From contig JAFTIQ010000014.1 in the NCBI GenBank assembly GCA_017456805.1, positions 1 through 52,005 on the forward strand: 52,005 nucleotides of DNA. Direction: 5' to 3'. Source of the stretch: Lentisphaeria bacterium. GTDB lineage: Bacteria; Verrucomicrobiota; Lentisphaeria; Victivallales; UBA1829. Position 1 is the stretch's first letter, and every line of letters starts with the position of its first letter. A program made the translations under genes and the position numbers. The notes under the pieces were generated by a model. It searched no databases, was not told where the DNA came from, and was given only the letters and a program-made list of their open reading frames with translations. Shown here piece after piece: positions 30,856 to 40,559 of this stretch.

Positions 30856-31602
30856 ATGGGAAGCAACTGCAAAAAAACAGTGTATTTTACTCTGATAGAA
30901 CTTTTAGTCGTAATCGCGATCATTGCGATCCTTGCCGGAATGCTGCTGCCAGCATTGCAGAATGCCCGGGCAAAATCAATTGCCTCTGACTGTATGGGAA
31001 ATTTACGGCAGATCAGTTTGCTTTCCCAGCAGTATACGGATCTTTATGACGGATGGTTCTGTCCGTCTCTGGATTGGAATTACAAAGGCGGAACCGGTTA
31101 CTGGGATTGGTCCCAGAATGGAAGCGAAGAGGGAACTGGTATGCTTGAGGCTGCTGTCATGAGCAAGACGGATGGTGCCAACAGCAGAATTTATAATTGC
31201 GGTGCCAATACTCTTTCCCGGACTTATTCTGCAAAAAACAGCGGTTACGGTTATAATCAATTCCTGGGGTATGAGCCGAATTGGGGCGGCGGTGTTTTGT
31301 GGAACGGATGTAAAATCACATCGGTCCGATCCGCTTCCGGGTGTGTTTCTTTCTCTGATGCTGCAACGGAAGATTATTATGGCACAAGCGTGATTCCGAC
31401 TTCTTTTCTTTATGCACCGGAAGGCCGGAACGGCGTGAAATCAGTTGGCGGATTCAGTTATTTTATTCATTCCGGCAGCGCAAATCTCGCATTTACGGAT
31501 GGACACTGTGAATCCCGGAAGATGTTGTACGGTGGAAAAGCAGAGCTGAAATTGGGATATATCAGCCCGGATAATTCCGCTTACGATCCCCGGTGGAAAT
31601 GA
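30856..31602 (+). CDS. Second H-X9-DG pseudopilin
   Basis: A 248-residue protein with the leader [10 protein letters not shown] followed by [20 protein letters not shown] and a C-terminal H-x9-DG ([12 protein letters not shown]). The residue before the predicted cleavage site is Tyr, not Gly. The N-terminal 40 residues are nearly the same as in the pseudopilin upstream of nrdG, but the globular parts differ. It is 12 bases after nrdD, so probably the last gene of the riboswitch operon, and its stop abuts the convergent stop of the DUF2851 gene with no intervening base. Confidence 0.9.
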   Translation: MGSNCKKTVYFTLIELLVVIAIIAILAGMLLPALQNARAKSIASDCMGNLRQISLLSQQYTDLYDGWFCPSLDWNYKGGTGYWDWSQNGSEEGTGMLEAAVMSKTDGANSRIYNCGANTLSRTYSAKNSGYGYNQFLGYEPNWGGGVLWNGCKITSVRSASGCVSFSDAATEDYYGTSVIPTSFLYAPEGRNGVKSVGGFSYFIHSGSANLAFTDGHCESRKMLYGGKAELKLGYISPDNSAYDPRWK

Positions 31603-32961
31603 TCATCTTCCATCGATCGGGCGGAATGAATTTTTGATCAGGCAGAGGGAACAATCCCCGGAAGATGCGGCGCAATACTCTGCATAAATATGGTGGATCC
31701 CCTGTCTTGCTGCGGCATTGTTGAGCAGTTTCAGGGTGTTCTCCGGCTCCTTGAACCATAATGCTGAGGCTTTCCGGACAACAGAATTCGTTTCCGGAGA
31801 GGGGAGCGCTTTCATCAGGATCCTGAGTCTTGCCGCAGCCCGTGTTTTTCCCTCCAATTCTGCCAGAGCGGCGAGGCACGGCAGAACGGCATCAATGACG
31901 ATTTCCAGGGCTTTCTGTTTTCCGATCAGTGCCGATTTTTTCTTTTGTTTCTGAGCGGAGAAAGAAACTCTGTCAGCCCAGAACCCGCCTTCACAGTAAA
32001 ATGCTTCCTGCAGTTTTTCAGCACAAATTTCAGGGGAATCGGAACCTTCCAGCATTTTCATCCACCCGGGCAGAGGATCAGTTCCGTTCTTCCTGATGAA
32101 TTCACAAAGGGCAGCGATCCGTCGTTCCGGAGTATTGGCAGGACGCAATGCCGATCTGTTCCAATGAATCCGTTCTCCGGCATCTCTGCGGAGTTTCCAC
32201 CATGCGTTCCAAAGCCGGAGCTGTTCTGCTTTTGCTTCGGGATCCGGCATGGAAGATTGATCTGCAGGAAGCAAACCGGATTCCCCCCACAAGATTTCTT
32301 CACAGGAAGAATCGAACGTTCCGGCAGGATATTTGAGAACAGTTTCCCGGAAGAGAACCGCAAACGCTTCTCTGTTTTTCCGGAAGCCGAGGACATCGAA
32401 AAGTTTGGAAAGAAATGCATGTTTCGTTCCGTGTTCAATCATGTCGGAGAGGATCAGTTTGGATTTTTTCTGCAGTCTGTCGAGTCCGGCATCCTGAAAG
32501 AATTTCAAGAGCTGTTCATCCGGCATGGTTTTAAAATAGGAAAGGCAGGTTCCTGCCGGATCCTTGAGGAAGATGGGAATCTTTCCGGTTTTATTTTCAG
32601 CGGGCAGTGGAAAGACCGGGAGCCAATGATCCGGGGCATCATGAGTTTCCACGACATGCAGGATGACGTTGGCGAATGCCGGATCTTTGCTGTGACCATG
32701 GGCTTTCCAGTCGGAGGTTTTTGTATGGATTTCGATATCTCCTGTGATGATTTTATCATTGAGGGAGATTTTTGCATTGAGGAAGTCCGGACCGGATTCC
32801 AGATTCCAGGTGCCCCGGGAAAGAATGATCAGCTGTTTTCCGCAAACAGTTCTGAACTTTGTATCAAGAGGAATGGTTGTCCATCTTTTTTGAAGAACTC
32901 CTTCATAGCTTGCGCAAGGTTCTTTTGCAGAGAATATTTCAGAAAAGTTTTTATCTTCCAT
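31603..32961 (-). CDS. DUF2851 family protein
   Basis: A 452-residue protein with the DUF2851 signature near the N-terminus: WNLESGPDFLNAKISLNDKIITGDIEIHTKTSDWKAHGHSKDPAFANVILHVV, in particular GPDFLNAxI, GDIEIH and SDWxxHxHxxDxxFxNVILHVV. The remainder is helical and contains CxxxxCxxC-like residues at the extreme C-terminus (CAASSGDCSLC). The function of the family is unknown; it is scattered in Bacteroidota, Verrucomicrobiota and relatives. No signal peptide is present. A promoter with TATAAT precedes it. Confidence 0.88.
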   Translation of the reverse strand: MEDKNFSEIFSAKEPCASYEGVLQKRWTTIPLDTKFRTVCGKQLIILSRGTWNLESGPDFLNAKISLNDKIITGDIEIHTKTSDWKAHGHSKDPAFANVILHVVETHDAPDHWLPVFPLPAENKTGKIPIFLKDPAGTCLSYFKTMPDEQLLKFFQDAGLDRLQKKSKLILSDMIEHGTKHAFLSKLFDVLGFRKNREAFAVLFRETVLKYPAGTFDSSCEEILWGESGLLPADQSSMPDPEAKAEQLRLWNAWWKLRRDAGERIHWNRSALRPANTPERRIAALCEFIRKNGTDPLPGWMKMLEGSDSPEICAEKLQEAFYCEGGFWADRVSFSAQKQKKKSALIGKQKALEIVIDAVLPCLAALAELEGKTRAAARLRILMKALPSPETNSVVRKASALWFKEPENTLKLLNNAAARQGIHHIYAEYCAASSGDCSLCLIKNSFRPIDGR

Positions 32962-32984
32962 TTGAATTTCCGATTTTTCAATGT

Positions 32985-33011
32985 ATTATAACGGGACAGC
33001 GGAAATTTCAA
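32985..33011 (-). promoter_or_regulatory. Candidate promoter of the DUF2851 gene
   Basis: On the minus strand TTGAAA (33011-33006) and TATAAT (32990-32985) are 15 bases apart, slightly short of the optimum. Confidence 0.55.
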
Positions 33012-33079
33012 TCATTCGTTAAGTTTTTCCGGTCCCGGAAGAGCTTTTGAAATTTTTGCTGCATAAAGAAAGTTAAATC

Positions 33080-34396
33080 ATGAAGACGAAAATTTCAAAT
33101 GTAATTTATTATTTTTCCATTATTATTTGCGTATTTATGCTGATTTTTCTTGCATACCGCAAATTTTTCAGAGAAAAACCGGAAGAGACAGCAGGGAATC
33201 GCCGGACTCCTGTTGTGCAGGCAATCGAAAAAGTGATTCCTGCAGTAGTGAATCTGAGGACAAGTTCCTACTCTTTGGAACAGCCGGACAGTTCGATTAC
33301 GGGAAGCGGCTGTATCATTGATCCTTCCGGCTTGATCCTGACGAATCTTCATGTGGTATCTTCAGCGGACCGGATCAATGTTACTTTGAGTACCGGAGCT
33401 GTTTATCAGGCTTCTCTGCTTATTGCAGATGCGGAAAATGATATTGCTGTTCTGAAATTGGAAAATCCGCCGATTGCGCTGCCGGTGATCCCTCTTGTCA
33501 GACCGTGGCGTCTGCTTCTGGGAGAAACGGTGATCGCAGTCGGAAATCCTTATGGGTTGGATGGCTCGATCACGGTTGGAGTTTTGAGCGGGACAAACCG
33601 TTCTCTGGCAAACGGTGCCGAACTGTTGTTTTCCGATTTTCTTCAGACAGATGCCGCGGTGTTTCCGGGGAATTCCGGCGGGCCGCTCATCAATCTTGAC
33701 GGATGTATGATCGGGATGAATATGGCGGTCAAGCGGGATGCTCCGGGAATCAGTTTTGCAATGCCTCTTCAGCGGATTGAAAACGTTCTCGCAAAATATC
33801 TTCTTCCGGAACGGATGATGAATTTGAATTTCGGGATTCAGCCGGAAGTGGATCAGTTCGGCAGGATCCTGATCGCCTATGTTTATCCGGGAAGTCCTGC
33901 GGATCAGGCAGGGATTCGGAAGGGAATGGAAATTATTTCCTTTAATGGCTGGGTTCCCAAACATGAATTAATGGAACTGTCCCGGCGGTTGATTCGTTTG
34001 CAGCCGGACCGGAAGGTGGAACTTGAAGTGAAGGAACTCGGAAAAGTTACCGTGATCCCGCGGGTGTTTTCCTCAAAAGATCCCGGTATGGTCGTATTCT
34101 GGAAACTTGGAATCGAAGCTGAAACGATGGATAAGGAAAAGGCGGAAGCATTGAATTTTCCGCAGCAATCGGGTGTGATCGTATCCGGAAGATCCATCAC
34201 CGGGATCAATGATCTTCAGCGCGGAGATGTGATCGTGGAATGGAACGGAAAACCAATTCGTACTCTGAGAGAGCTGGCTTTTGAGCTGGAAACACTTCCG
34301 CCGGGGCGCAAAGCAAATGCTGTTCTTTTGAGGAGACGTTCCGGTGCTGCGGTGGGACAGCTGCAGAAAAGATCCGTTCAGGTGATTATTTACTGA
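33080..34396 (+). CDS. DegP/HtrA-type serine protease
   Basis: A 438-residue envelope protease. Residues 8-28 form a membrane anchor (VIYYFSIIICVFMLIFLAY), so the catalytic domain lies in the periplasm. The trypsin-like triad is His91 (TNLHVV), Asp121 (NDIAVLK) and Ser199 (PGNSGGP). Two PDZ domains follow: one with AYVYPGSPADQAGIRKGMEI (about residues 250-330) and a second ending GDVIVEWNGKPI. The lack of an LA-loop-like insert and the membrane anchor resemble DegS more than DegP. Substrates are unknown. The stop is 10 bases from the convergent rsmB-like stop. Confidence 0.92.
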   Translation: MKTKISNVIYYFSIIICVFMLIFLAYRKFFREKPEETAGNRRTPVVQAIEKVIPAVVNLRTSSYSLEQPDSSITGSGCIIDPSGLILTNLHVVSSADRINVTLSTGAVYQASLLIADAENDIAVLKLENPPIALPVIPLVRPWRLLLGETVIAVGNPYGLDGSITVGVLSGTNRSLANGAELLFSDFLQTDAAVFPGNSGGPLINLDGCMIGMNMAVKRDAPGISFAMPLQRIENVLAKYLLPERMMNLNFGIQPEVDQFGRILIAYVYPGSPADQAGIRKGMEIISFNGWVPKHELMELSRRLIRLQPDRKVELEVKELGKVTVIPRVFSSKDPGMVVFWKLGIEAETMDKEKAEALNFPQQSGVIVSGRSITGINDLQRGDVIVEWNGKPIRTLRELAFELETLPPGRKANAVLLRRRSGAAVGQLQKRSVQVIIY

Positions 34397-34406
34397 TTTT
34401 GCAGGA

Positions 34407-35621
34407 TCAGATTTTCCGGAACCTTGCGGCGAATGCACCATCATGCATGAAATCCGGCAGGAGAAGTTGAGACTCTTCCAGAACGAAATCCGGATGTTCC
34501 TGTGCAAACCGTTCAGCCTGCAGAGAATCTTCTTCCGGCTCCACGCTGCAGGTGGAATATAAAAGGATTCCGCCTTTTTTGACAAGGGGAGCCATCGCGA
34601 GAAGGATCTTCCGCTGAAGTTTTGCTGTATCCTCCAGTCTGTTCAGCGAGAATCTCCATGCCGCATCGGGCCGTCTCCGCATGACTCCAGAATTGGTGCA
34701 AGGGGCATCGATGAATACAAGATCGAAGGATTCCGGCTGAAATTCCGGCTGAAGAGCATCTGCACAAACGGTTTCAGCTGTAACGCCAAGCCGTTTGAAA
34801 TTTTCCTGCATCTGGGCAAGTCTTTTTTCGGATTTATCTGCGGCAATGATTTTTGCATCGGGGTACTTATCATAGAGCATGACGGTTTTCCCGCCGGGAG
34901 CGGCGCAGGCATCCAGAATGACAGCCTCTTCCGGCAGAATTCCGCAGAGAGAAACGCTCAATCCGGTTGCCGGATCCTGAATGTAACATTTTCCTTCTTT
35001 GAACAGTTCTGAATCTAAAATGCAGGAAGGATTTTCCAAGGAATAGAAGCGGAACATTTTGTTCAGGGGGATGGGGATTGCTTCGTCCGGAGCCGATGCG
35101 CCGCCCCGCATCCGGAAACAGACGGGGGGATTGATCCCGCAGGCTTCCATCATCGTTTCAGCATTCTCTTTGCCGAATATTTTTTTCCAGCGTTTTTCAA
35201 TTTTTTCAGGAAGGGCGGGCTTGAGCTCTTTGTTTTCAGCCGAACGGAGTGCATTCCGGAGCAGGGCGTTCATAAAACCGCCGAGCCTGGGATTGATTTT
35301 TTTCGTATAATCCACAGCGACGTTGACCGCAGACTGAGCGGCGATCCCGTTTTGAAAGAGCGCTTGGGCAAGGGTGCAGGCGGCAATTTCAAACAAAGGA
35401 GATTTCACATTTCCTTTTGATGCTGCACTCCGGATCAGCGCATCGAGAGACGATTTGTGCCTGAAGTAAAAGAACAGGATTGAGACTGCGCTTTTTTCTC
35501 CCCGGATGTCATTGATACATTCATCAAGAGTCAACGCAGAGGAATTCCACTTGATCAGGGATTTGACAGCTGTCTCCAGGATTTTTTCAGACAGTCCTGT
35601 GGAGATAATTTTTTTTGCCAT
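34407..35621 (-). CDS. rsmB: 16S rRNA (cytosine-5) methyltransferase, RsmB-like
   Basis: A 404-residue protein with an N-terminal NusB-like RNA-binding domain (residues 1-130, ILFFYFRHKSSLDALIR, VDYTKKINPRLGGFMNALLRN) and a Rossmann methyltransferase domain: SAM-binding DACAAPGGKT, catalytic cysteines in DAPCTNSGVMRRRPD and YSTCSVEPEE. RsmB methylates C967 of 16S rRNA. The exact site cannot be read from sequence. It is 5 bases downstream of the HTH gene and likely co-transcribed. Confidence 0.9.
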   Translation of the reverse strand: MAKKIISTGLSEKILETAVKSLIKWNSSALTLDECINDIRGEKSAVSILFFYFRHKSSLDALIRSAASKGNVKSPLFEIAACTLAQALFQNGIAAQSAVNVAVDYTKKINPRLGGFMNALLRNALRSAENKELKPALPEKIEKRWKKIFGKENAETMMEACGINPPVCFRMRGGASAPDEAIPIPLNKMFRFYSLENPSCILDSELFKEGKCYIQDPATGLSVSLCGILPEEAVILDACAAPGGKTVMLYDKYPDAKIIAADKSEKRLAQMQENFKRLGVTAETVCADALQPEFQPESFDLVFIDAPCTNSGVMRRRPDAAWRFSLNRLEDTAKLQRKILLAMAPLVKKGGILLYSTCSVEPEEDSLQAERFAQEHPDFVLEESQLLLPDFMHDGAFAARFRKI

Positions 35622-35626
35622 AGGAC

Positions 35627-36010
35627 TCAGGGCAGATCCAGCGGCTCGCTGATTCCGTCTTCCAGATTATATTTTCTGGCAAGATTCAGCATTTCCATCA
35701 ATTTTTCTTTCCGGACTTTATCCGGCAGATCATTGAACGCATCGAGGAGGATCCGTTCATCTGTTTCCAGTTCCGGAGTTTTATTGGTTCCGGTGAAAGC
35801 CGGGCGGTTATTGCTGTGCTTCAGATAAGGTTTCAGAAGCGGATAGAGCTTTGTCCAGGTTTCTTCTTTGATGGTCTGAGTTTCTTTTTTCAAATATTTT
35901 CCGAGTGTATCAGCGCTGATATTGGTAAGCCGTGCGAATTCGGAGACAGATTCATACCCATCGGAGATACAGCCATTCAAGGCTTTAACGATTTCATCAG
36001 TCAGTTTCAT
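35627..36010 (-). CDS. Helix-turn-helix DNA-binding protein (127 aa)
   Basis: A 127-residue protein whose N-terminal 60 residues have an HTH pattern: SVSEFARLTNISADTLGKYLKKET, like XRE/Cro-type regulators, followed by WTKLYPLLKPYL. The rest is a helical acidic tail with LNDLPDKVRKEKLMEMLNLARKY. No target is evident. The ATG at 36010 is used; longer upstream frames lack a ribosome site. A candidate promoter TTGATA-N17-TAAAGT precedes it. It may autoregulate itself and rsmB, but that is inference. Confidence 0.72.
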   Translation of the reverse strand: MKLTDEIVKALNGCISDGYESVSEFARLTNISADTLGKYLKKETQTIKEETWTKLYPLLKPYLKHSNNRPAFTGTNKTPELETDERILLDAFNDLPDKVRKEKLMEMLNLARKYNLEDGISEPLDLP

Positions 36011-36149
36011 TGTCTTTGTCTCTTTCCCTTTTGAGAGTCCATTTTTATCATGCGATACTTTACACTCTTTTTTCAATGATATCAAGTGGAAAAGTAAAAA
36101 AAAATTCTTTTTTCGCCGCAAATAATCGCTGATTTGAGGTTCTGAAATC

Positions 36150-36177
36150 TTGAAAGAGCAGGATACAGTGATATATT
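36150..36177 (+). promoter_or_regulatory. Promoter of clpC operon
   Basis: TTGAAA (36150-36155) and TATATT (36172-36177) are 16 bases apart; transcription should start near 36184, which excludes the in-frame methionine at 36182 as a start. Confidence 0.82.
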
Positions 36178-36223
36178 ATCCTTGTATAGAATAGAGAATC
36201 AAGGAACAACAGGAGCGGAAGCT

Positions 36224-38890
36224 ATGGAATATCCGGACGATTTGAATCATTTGATCAAACAGTTTACTCCCCGGGCAAGGCATGTTTTGGAACTGGCGCA
36301 GGCGGAGGCCGAACGGTTTAATCATGACTATGTAGGAACGGAGCATCTCATATTGGGGCTGATTTCCCTGAATGACGGTGTTGCCGTTTCTGTGATGAAG
36401 GGGCTCGGGCTGAATTTGGATAAACTCCGTTTGGAAGTGGAACGGTCTTTCGGCGGAATGGGAACAACGACTCAGGAGGGCCCGCGTCCTCTCACAACCA
36501 AGCTGGTGAATGTGCTTCAGATGGCTTTGGAAGAAGCGCGCAAGATGAAATTCAGTTTTGTCGGAACAGAACATCTCTTTCTTGCTGTTTTGCTGGAAAC
36601 CGGTTGTGCCGCATCGGGAATCCTCCGTTCCCTTAATATTGATCCGCGCGTTGTCCGCAAACGGATCCTCAGCGAAATCGATGCAAGTTTCCTTGGCGAT
36701 GAAGCCGAAAACGAGGCGGAAGAACAGAATCCTGATGAAATCAAACAGGTGAATCATGAGATGCCGCTGAATGCATTGAACGCCTTCGGGCGGAATATGA
36801 CAGAAATTGCTGCCCGGGGCGGGCTCGATCCCGTGATCGGACGGAAACGTGAGATCGACAGAGTCCTTCAGATCCTTTGCCGGCGTACAAAAAACAACCC
36901 GGTTCTGATCGGAGAAGCCGGTGTCGGCAAGACTGCTATTGTGGAAGGGATTGCCCAGAAGATCGCCGCCGGAGAAGTGCCCGGGAATCTGAAAAATAAG
37001 AAAGTTTACGCACTGGATCTTCCTTTGATGATTGCCGGAACCAAATATCGCGGGCAGTTTGAAGAACGGATCAAAGCTGTGATCGATGAAGTCCGGAACT
37101 CCGGCAATGTGATCCTTTTCATTGATGAGCTCCACACAATCGTTGGAGCAGGCGGCTCAGAAGGGGCTATGGATGCGGCAAACATCATCAAGCCGGCTCT
37201 TTCCCGCGGAGAATTGCAGTGTGTCGGTGCTACGACTTTGAATGAATACCGGAAGGGGATCGAAAAAGATTCCGCTCTGGAACGTCGTTTCCAATCCGTG
37301 ATTGTGGATCCTCCCTGTGTGGAAGATGCCATTCAAATTCTCTCCGGGCTGCGTCCCGCTTATGAAAAACATCATCGGGTGAAATATACCGATGAAGCTT
37401 TGCGGGAAGCGGTGAAACTTTCCAACCGTTATATTTCTGACCGTTTTCTGCCGGATAAGGCAATTGATGTGATTGATGAAGCTGGAGCCCATGCCCGGAT
37501 TAGTGATAATCCGCCGCTGCCGAACATTGCACCGCTGGAAGATGAGATCCGCCGGGTTGTGGCAGAAAAAGATCTGGCTGTGGAGAATCAGCAGTTTGAG
37601 GCTGCCGCTGCCAGCCGGGATAAGGAACGGGAACTCCGGGCTGCCGTGGACAAGGTCATGCAGAAATGGGAAGAGGATTGCAGCTTGAATTGTCCCGTTG
37701 TGGATGTGCCTCAGATCTCTGAGATCATTTCCAAGTTTACCGGAATCCCGCTGGATCAGATGCAGGAAGGGGAGAATACCCGTTTGCTGAAAATGGAAGA
37801 TTCTCTGCGCGGAACGGTCATTGGGCAGGATGCAGCTCTTTCCACGATTTCCCGTGCGCTGCGCCGTTCCCGTGCTGATTTGAAAGATCCCCGCAGACCG
37901 ATCGGTTCCTTTATTTTCCTCGGACCCACAGGGGTTGGGAAAACGCTTCTGGCAAAAACAGTGGCAGAATTCATTTTTGGAAATCAGGATTCTCTGATCC
38001 AGGTGGATATGTCTGAATATATGGAAAAATTCAACGTCAGCCGTCTTGTGGGGTCGCCTCCGGGATATGTCGGGCATGATGAAGGCGGAGAATTGACAGA
38101 GCGGGTTCGCCGCAAACCGTACAGTGTGGTGCTGTTTGATGAAATCGAAAAGGCGCATCCGGATGTTATGCATCTGCTGCTTCAGATTCTGGAAGAGGGC
38201 CGTTTGACCGATACTTTGGGCAGACGTGTGGACTTCCGGAATACGATCATCATAATGACCAGCAATATCGGTGCGGCTCAGCTTTCCCACAGCTCCGGAA
38301 TGGGCTTTGAAAGTTCCCGCAGCAGCGATGAAAATTTTGAACGGACATCCAATCAGCTTCTGGAAGCCGCGAAAAAACAGTTCAAACCGGAATTTCTCAA
38401 TCGGGTGGACGATATTGTTGTGTTCCGGAAATTGGATCGGAATGATCTTGGAGCCATCATCCGGCTGGAGCTGGATAAGGTGGTCAAGCGGCTCGCTGAA
38501 CGGAAATGTAAACTGGAAATCGAACCTGCAGTTGTGGAATTTCTGATTGAAAAAGGATACAAACCGGAATTCGGTGCGCGTCCGCTGCGCCGTGCGGTGG
38601 AACGTTATCTCGAAGATGAACTGGCAGAGGCGATCCTCATGGGCAGCTTGAACCAGTCTCCTTCCATTCTTGCAAAGATTGATGGAAACAAAATCGTCTT
38701 TGTTCCTGTGGAAGAAAAAAAGAAAAGCAAGCCGAAGACTGCGCCTGAAAAAGCAGCGGAGAAAAAGTCTGCAGCAAAAAAAACTGCTCCCGGAAAACCG
38801 GCTGTTGTGAAAAAAACTGCGAAAGCCAAGCCCACCGTAAAAGCAGAAGTTCCAGTTGAAAAAAAATCAACCCGGAAAAAGAAAAAATGA
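36224..38890 (+). CDS. clpC: ClpC-type ATP-dependent unfoldase with lysine-rich tail
   Basis: An 888-residue Hsp100 protein: a Clp N-domain with two repeats (residues 10-150, [13 protein letters not shown] and [13 protein letters not shown]), AAA+ domain 1 with Walker A GEAGVGKT (Lys236), a middle region with a short coiled coil and the UVR-like EFxxAxxxRDxE pattern ([17 protein letters not shown]), AAA+ domain 2 with GPTGVGKT, and the C-terminal D2-small domain. ClpC unfolds proteins for ClpP. Residues 830-888 form a Lys/Ala/Pro-rich tail like histone H1, which most ClpC lack. AGGAG precedes the ATG by eight bases. The end overlaps the NUDIX gene by 4 bases. Confidence 0.95.
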   Translation: MEYPDDLNHLIKQFTPRARHVLELAQAEAERFNHDYVGTEHLILGLISLNDGVAVSVMKGLGLNLDKLRLEVERSFGGMGTTTQEGPRPLTTKLVNVLQMALEEARKMKFSFVGTEHLFLAVLLETGCAASGILRSLNIDPRVVRKRILSEIDASFLGDEAENEAEEQNPDEIKQVNHEMPLNALNAFGRNMTEIAARGGLDPVIGRKREIDRVLQILCRRTKNNPVLIGEAGVGKTAIVEGIAQKIAAGEVPGNLKNKKVYALDLPLMIAGTKYRGQFEERIKAVIDEVRNSGNVILFIDELHTIVGAGGSEGAMDAANIIKPALSRGELQCVGATTLNEYRKGIEKDSALERRFQSVIVDPPCVEDAIQILSGLRPAYEKHHRVKYTDEALREAVKLSNRYISDRFLPDKAIDVIDEAGAHARISDNPPLPNIAPLEDEIRRVVAEKDLAVENQQFEAAAASRDKERELRAAVDKVMQKWEEDCSLNCPVVDVPQISEIISKFTGIPLDQMQEGENTRLLKMEDSLRGTVIGQDAALSTISRALRRSRADLKDPRRPIGSFIFLGPTGVGKTLLAKTVAEFIFGNQDSLIQVDMSEYMEKFNVSRLVGSPPGYVGHDEGGELTERVRRKPYSVVLFDEIEKAHPDVMHLLLQILEEGRLTDTLGRRVDFRNTIIIMTSNIGAAQLSHSSGMGFESSRSSDENFERTSNQLLEAAKKQFKPEFLNRVDDIVVFRKLDRNDLGAIIRLELDKVVKRLAERKCKLEIEPAVVEFLIEKGYKPEFGARPLRRAVERYLEDELAEAILMGSLNQSPSILAKIDGNKIVFVPVEEKKKSKPKTAPEKAAEKKSAAKKTAPGKPAVVKKTAKAKPTVKAEVPVEKKSTRKKKK

Positions 38891-39399
38891 GCAGCGAACT
38901 GTTTGATATCGTTGATGAAAACGGAAATGTGATCGGCTGTGCTCCCCGCTGGAAATGCCACGGGGATCCATCTCTGATCCATCGGACCGCTCATGTTTTT
39001 GTATTTCATCCGGATGGAAATCATATTCTGCTTCAGCTGCGGCGGAAAGATAAAGATATTCAGCCCGGGAAATGGGATACTTCCGTAGGAGGGCATCTGG
39101 ATCATGGCGAAGATTTTGAAACGGCAGCGGTCAGGGAGTTGCGGGAGGAACTCGGTTATAATGGGGAAGTGACCCTTGAGTTCCTTTTCGATGCACGGAT
39201 CCGGAATGAAATTGAATCGGAAAATACCCGTGTTTACGGGATGAAAAGTGAAGGTCCCTTTTCCTTTCAGGAGTCGGAGATCGATGAAATCCGGTTCTGG
39301 AGTTTTGAGGAGATTGACCGGGAACTGGCATCCGGCGGCGGAAGTTTTACCCCGAATTTATGCGTTGAATTGAAAAAACTTGGAAGAGGTGCGCTGTGA
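38887..39399 (+). CDS. NUDIX hydrolase
   Basis: A 170-residue NUDIX protein with the complete box G-x5-E-x7-REUxEExGU in [18 protein letters not shown]...REELGY (residues about 61-83). The overall sequence, including [21 protein letters not shown], resembles the YfcD/isopentenyl-diphosphate isomerase-like group, hydrolases of unknown substrate. It overlaps clpC by 4 bases and its own stop overlaps the glycosyltransferase GTG start, so it is translationally coupled to both. Confidence 0.9.
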   Translation: MSSELFDIVDENGNVIGCAPRWKCHGDPSLIHRTAHVFVFHPDGNHILLQLRRKDKDIQPGKWDTSVGGHLDHGEDFETAAVRELREELGYNGEVTLEFLFDARIRNEIESENTRVYGMKSEGPFSFQESEIDEIRFWSFEEIDRELASGGGSFTPNLCVELKKLGRGAL

Positions 39400-40559
39400 A
39401 GATCTGTCATGTGATAACCCGGATGATTATTGGCGGAGCCCAGGAAAACACGCTTCTTTCCATCAAAGGTGCTCTGGAAAAAGGACATGATGTGACATTG
39501 ATCACCGGTCCGACGGAAGGTCCGGAAGGCAAACTCCTGAGGGATCAGCCCATGCCCGGATTGAAAATCATAGAATGTCCCTGGCTGGTTCGGGAGATCT
39601 CACCCTGGAAAGAGTGGAAGGCATATCTCTTTTTGAAGAAAATCTGCCGTCAGGAAAAGTTTGATGTGGTTCATACTCACACTTCAAAGGCGGGGATTCT
39701 CGGGCGGATCGCGGGACGTCATGCCGGGGTGCCGCTGGTGGTTCATACCATTCATGGATTGGCGTTTCATCCTTACCAATCCGCTATGAAAAACCGGTTG
39801 TATATCTTTCTGGAAAAACTTGCAGCCAAATATTGCGATGAGATTTATTGTGTGGCGCAGGCGATGATCGATCAGTCTCTGGCTGTCGGAATCGGAAAAA
39901 AAGAGATGTTCAAAGTCGTTTACAGCGGGATGCATATTGAAACTTTTCTGAATGCAGTTCCCGATCCGGAACTGAAGAATGAGCTTGGACTTCCGGAGCA
40001 TGCCGTTGTATTTTCCACCGTTGCCCGGCTGTTTCCGGAAAAGGGATATGAGGATTTTATTCCCGTGGCGATCCGGATCGCAAAGAAATATCCGCAGGCA
40101 TGTTTTCTGCTGATTGGAAACGGGATCCTGATGGATTCCATCCGGAAAGATGTGGAAGAGGCCGGTGTGGCGGAACACTTCTTTTTCCCGGGGCTGGTTT
40201 CGCCCGGGGAGGTGCATAGATATCTGGCGCTTTCCAATGCATTGGTTCATCTTTCCCTGCACGAAGGTTTGCCCCGCGCAGCGGTTCAATCTCTCGGTTG
40301 CGGAAATCCTGTGATCGGTTACAATCTGGATGGAACTCCGGAAGTGGTTCGGAACGGGGAGACCGGTTGGCTGATCCAGCCCCGGAATCTTGACGATGTG
40401 GAGCAGGCGATGATCCAGGTGATCGAACATCCTGAGCTGGCAGAGCAATACGGGGAAAACGGCAGGAAACTGGTGGGCAGTCTCTTCGGATGGCAGAAAA
40501 TGGCGGATGCCTTGCTGGAACTTTACAGTGCAGCATTGGCTGGGAAAAAATCTCAGTAA
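39396..40559 (+). CDS. Glycosyltransferase family 4 protein
   Basis: A 387-residue cytoplasmic glycosyltransferase of GT-B fold. The N-terminal half has VITRMIIGGAQENT and HTHTSKAGILGRIAGRHAGVP typical of the CapM/WecB-like GT4 group; the C-terminal half has the EGLPRAAVQSLGCGNPVIGYNLDGTPEVV nucleotide-sugar site with the glutamate pair E-x7-E-like motif. The start is GTG at 39396. Donor and acceptor are unknown; relatives act on lipid-linked sugars or exopolysaccharide. The stop overlaps the convergent kinase stop by 7 bases. Confidence 0.9.
   Translation: MKICHVITRMIIGGAQENTLLSIKGALEKGHDVTLITGPTEGPEGKLLRDQPMPGLKIIECPWLVREISPWKEWKAYLFLKKICRQEKFDVVHTHTSKAGILGRIAGRHAGVPLVVHTIHGLAFHPYQSAMKNRLYIFLEKLAAKYCDEIYCVAQAMIDQSLAVGIGKKEMFKVVYSGMHIETFLNAVPDPELKNELGLPEHAVVFSTVARLFPEKGYEDFIPVAIRIAKKYPQACFLLIGNGILMDSIRKDVEEAGVAEHFFFPGLVSPGEVHRYLALSNALVHLSLHEGLPRAAVQSLGCGNPVIGYNLDGTPEVVRNGETGWLIQPRNLDDVEQAMIQVIEHPELAEQYGENGRKLVGSLFGWQKMADALLELYSAALAGKKSQ

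Noticed and set aside
36176..38290. Two long minus-strand frames (319 and 377 residues) opposite clpC
   Set aside because: Antisense to a fully recognisable AAA+ protein; no ribosome sites and no domain signals.
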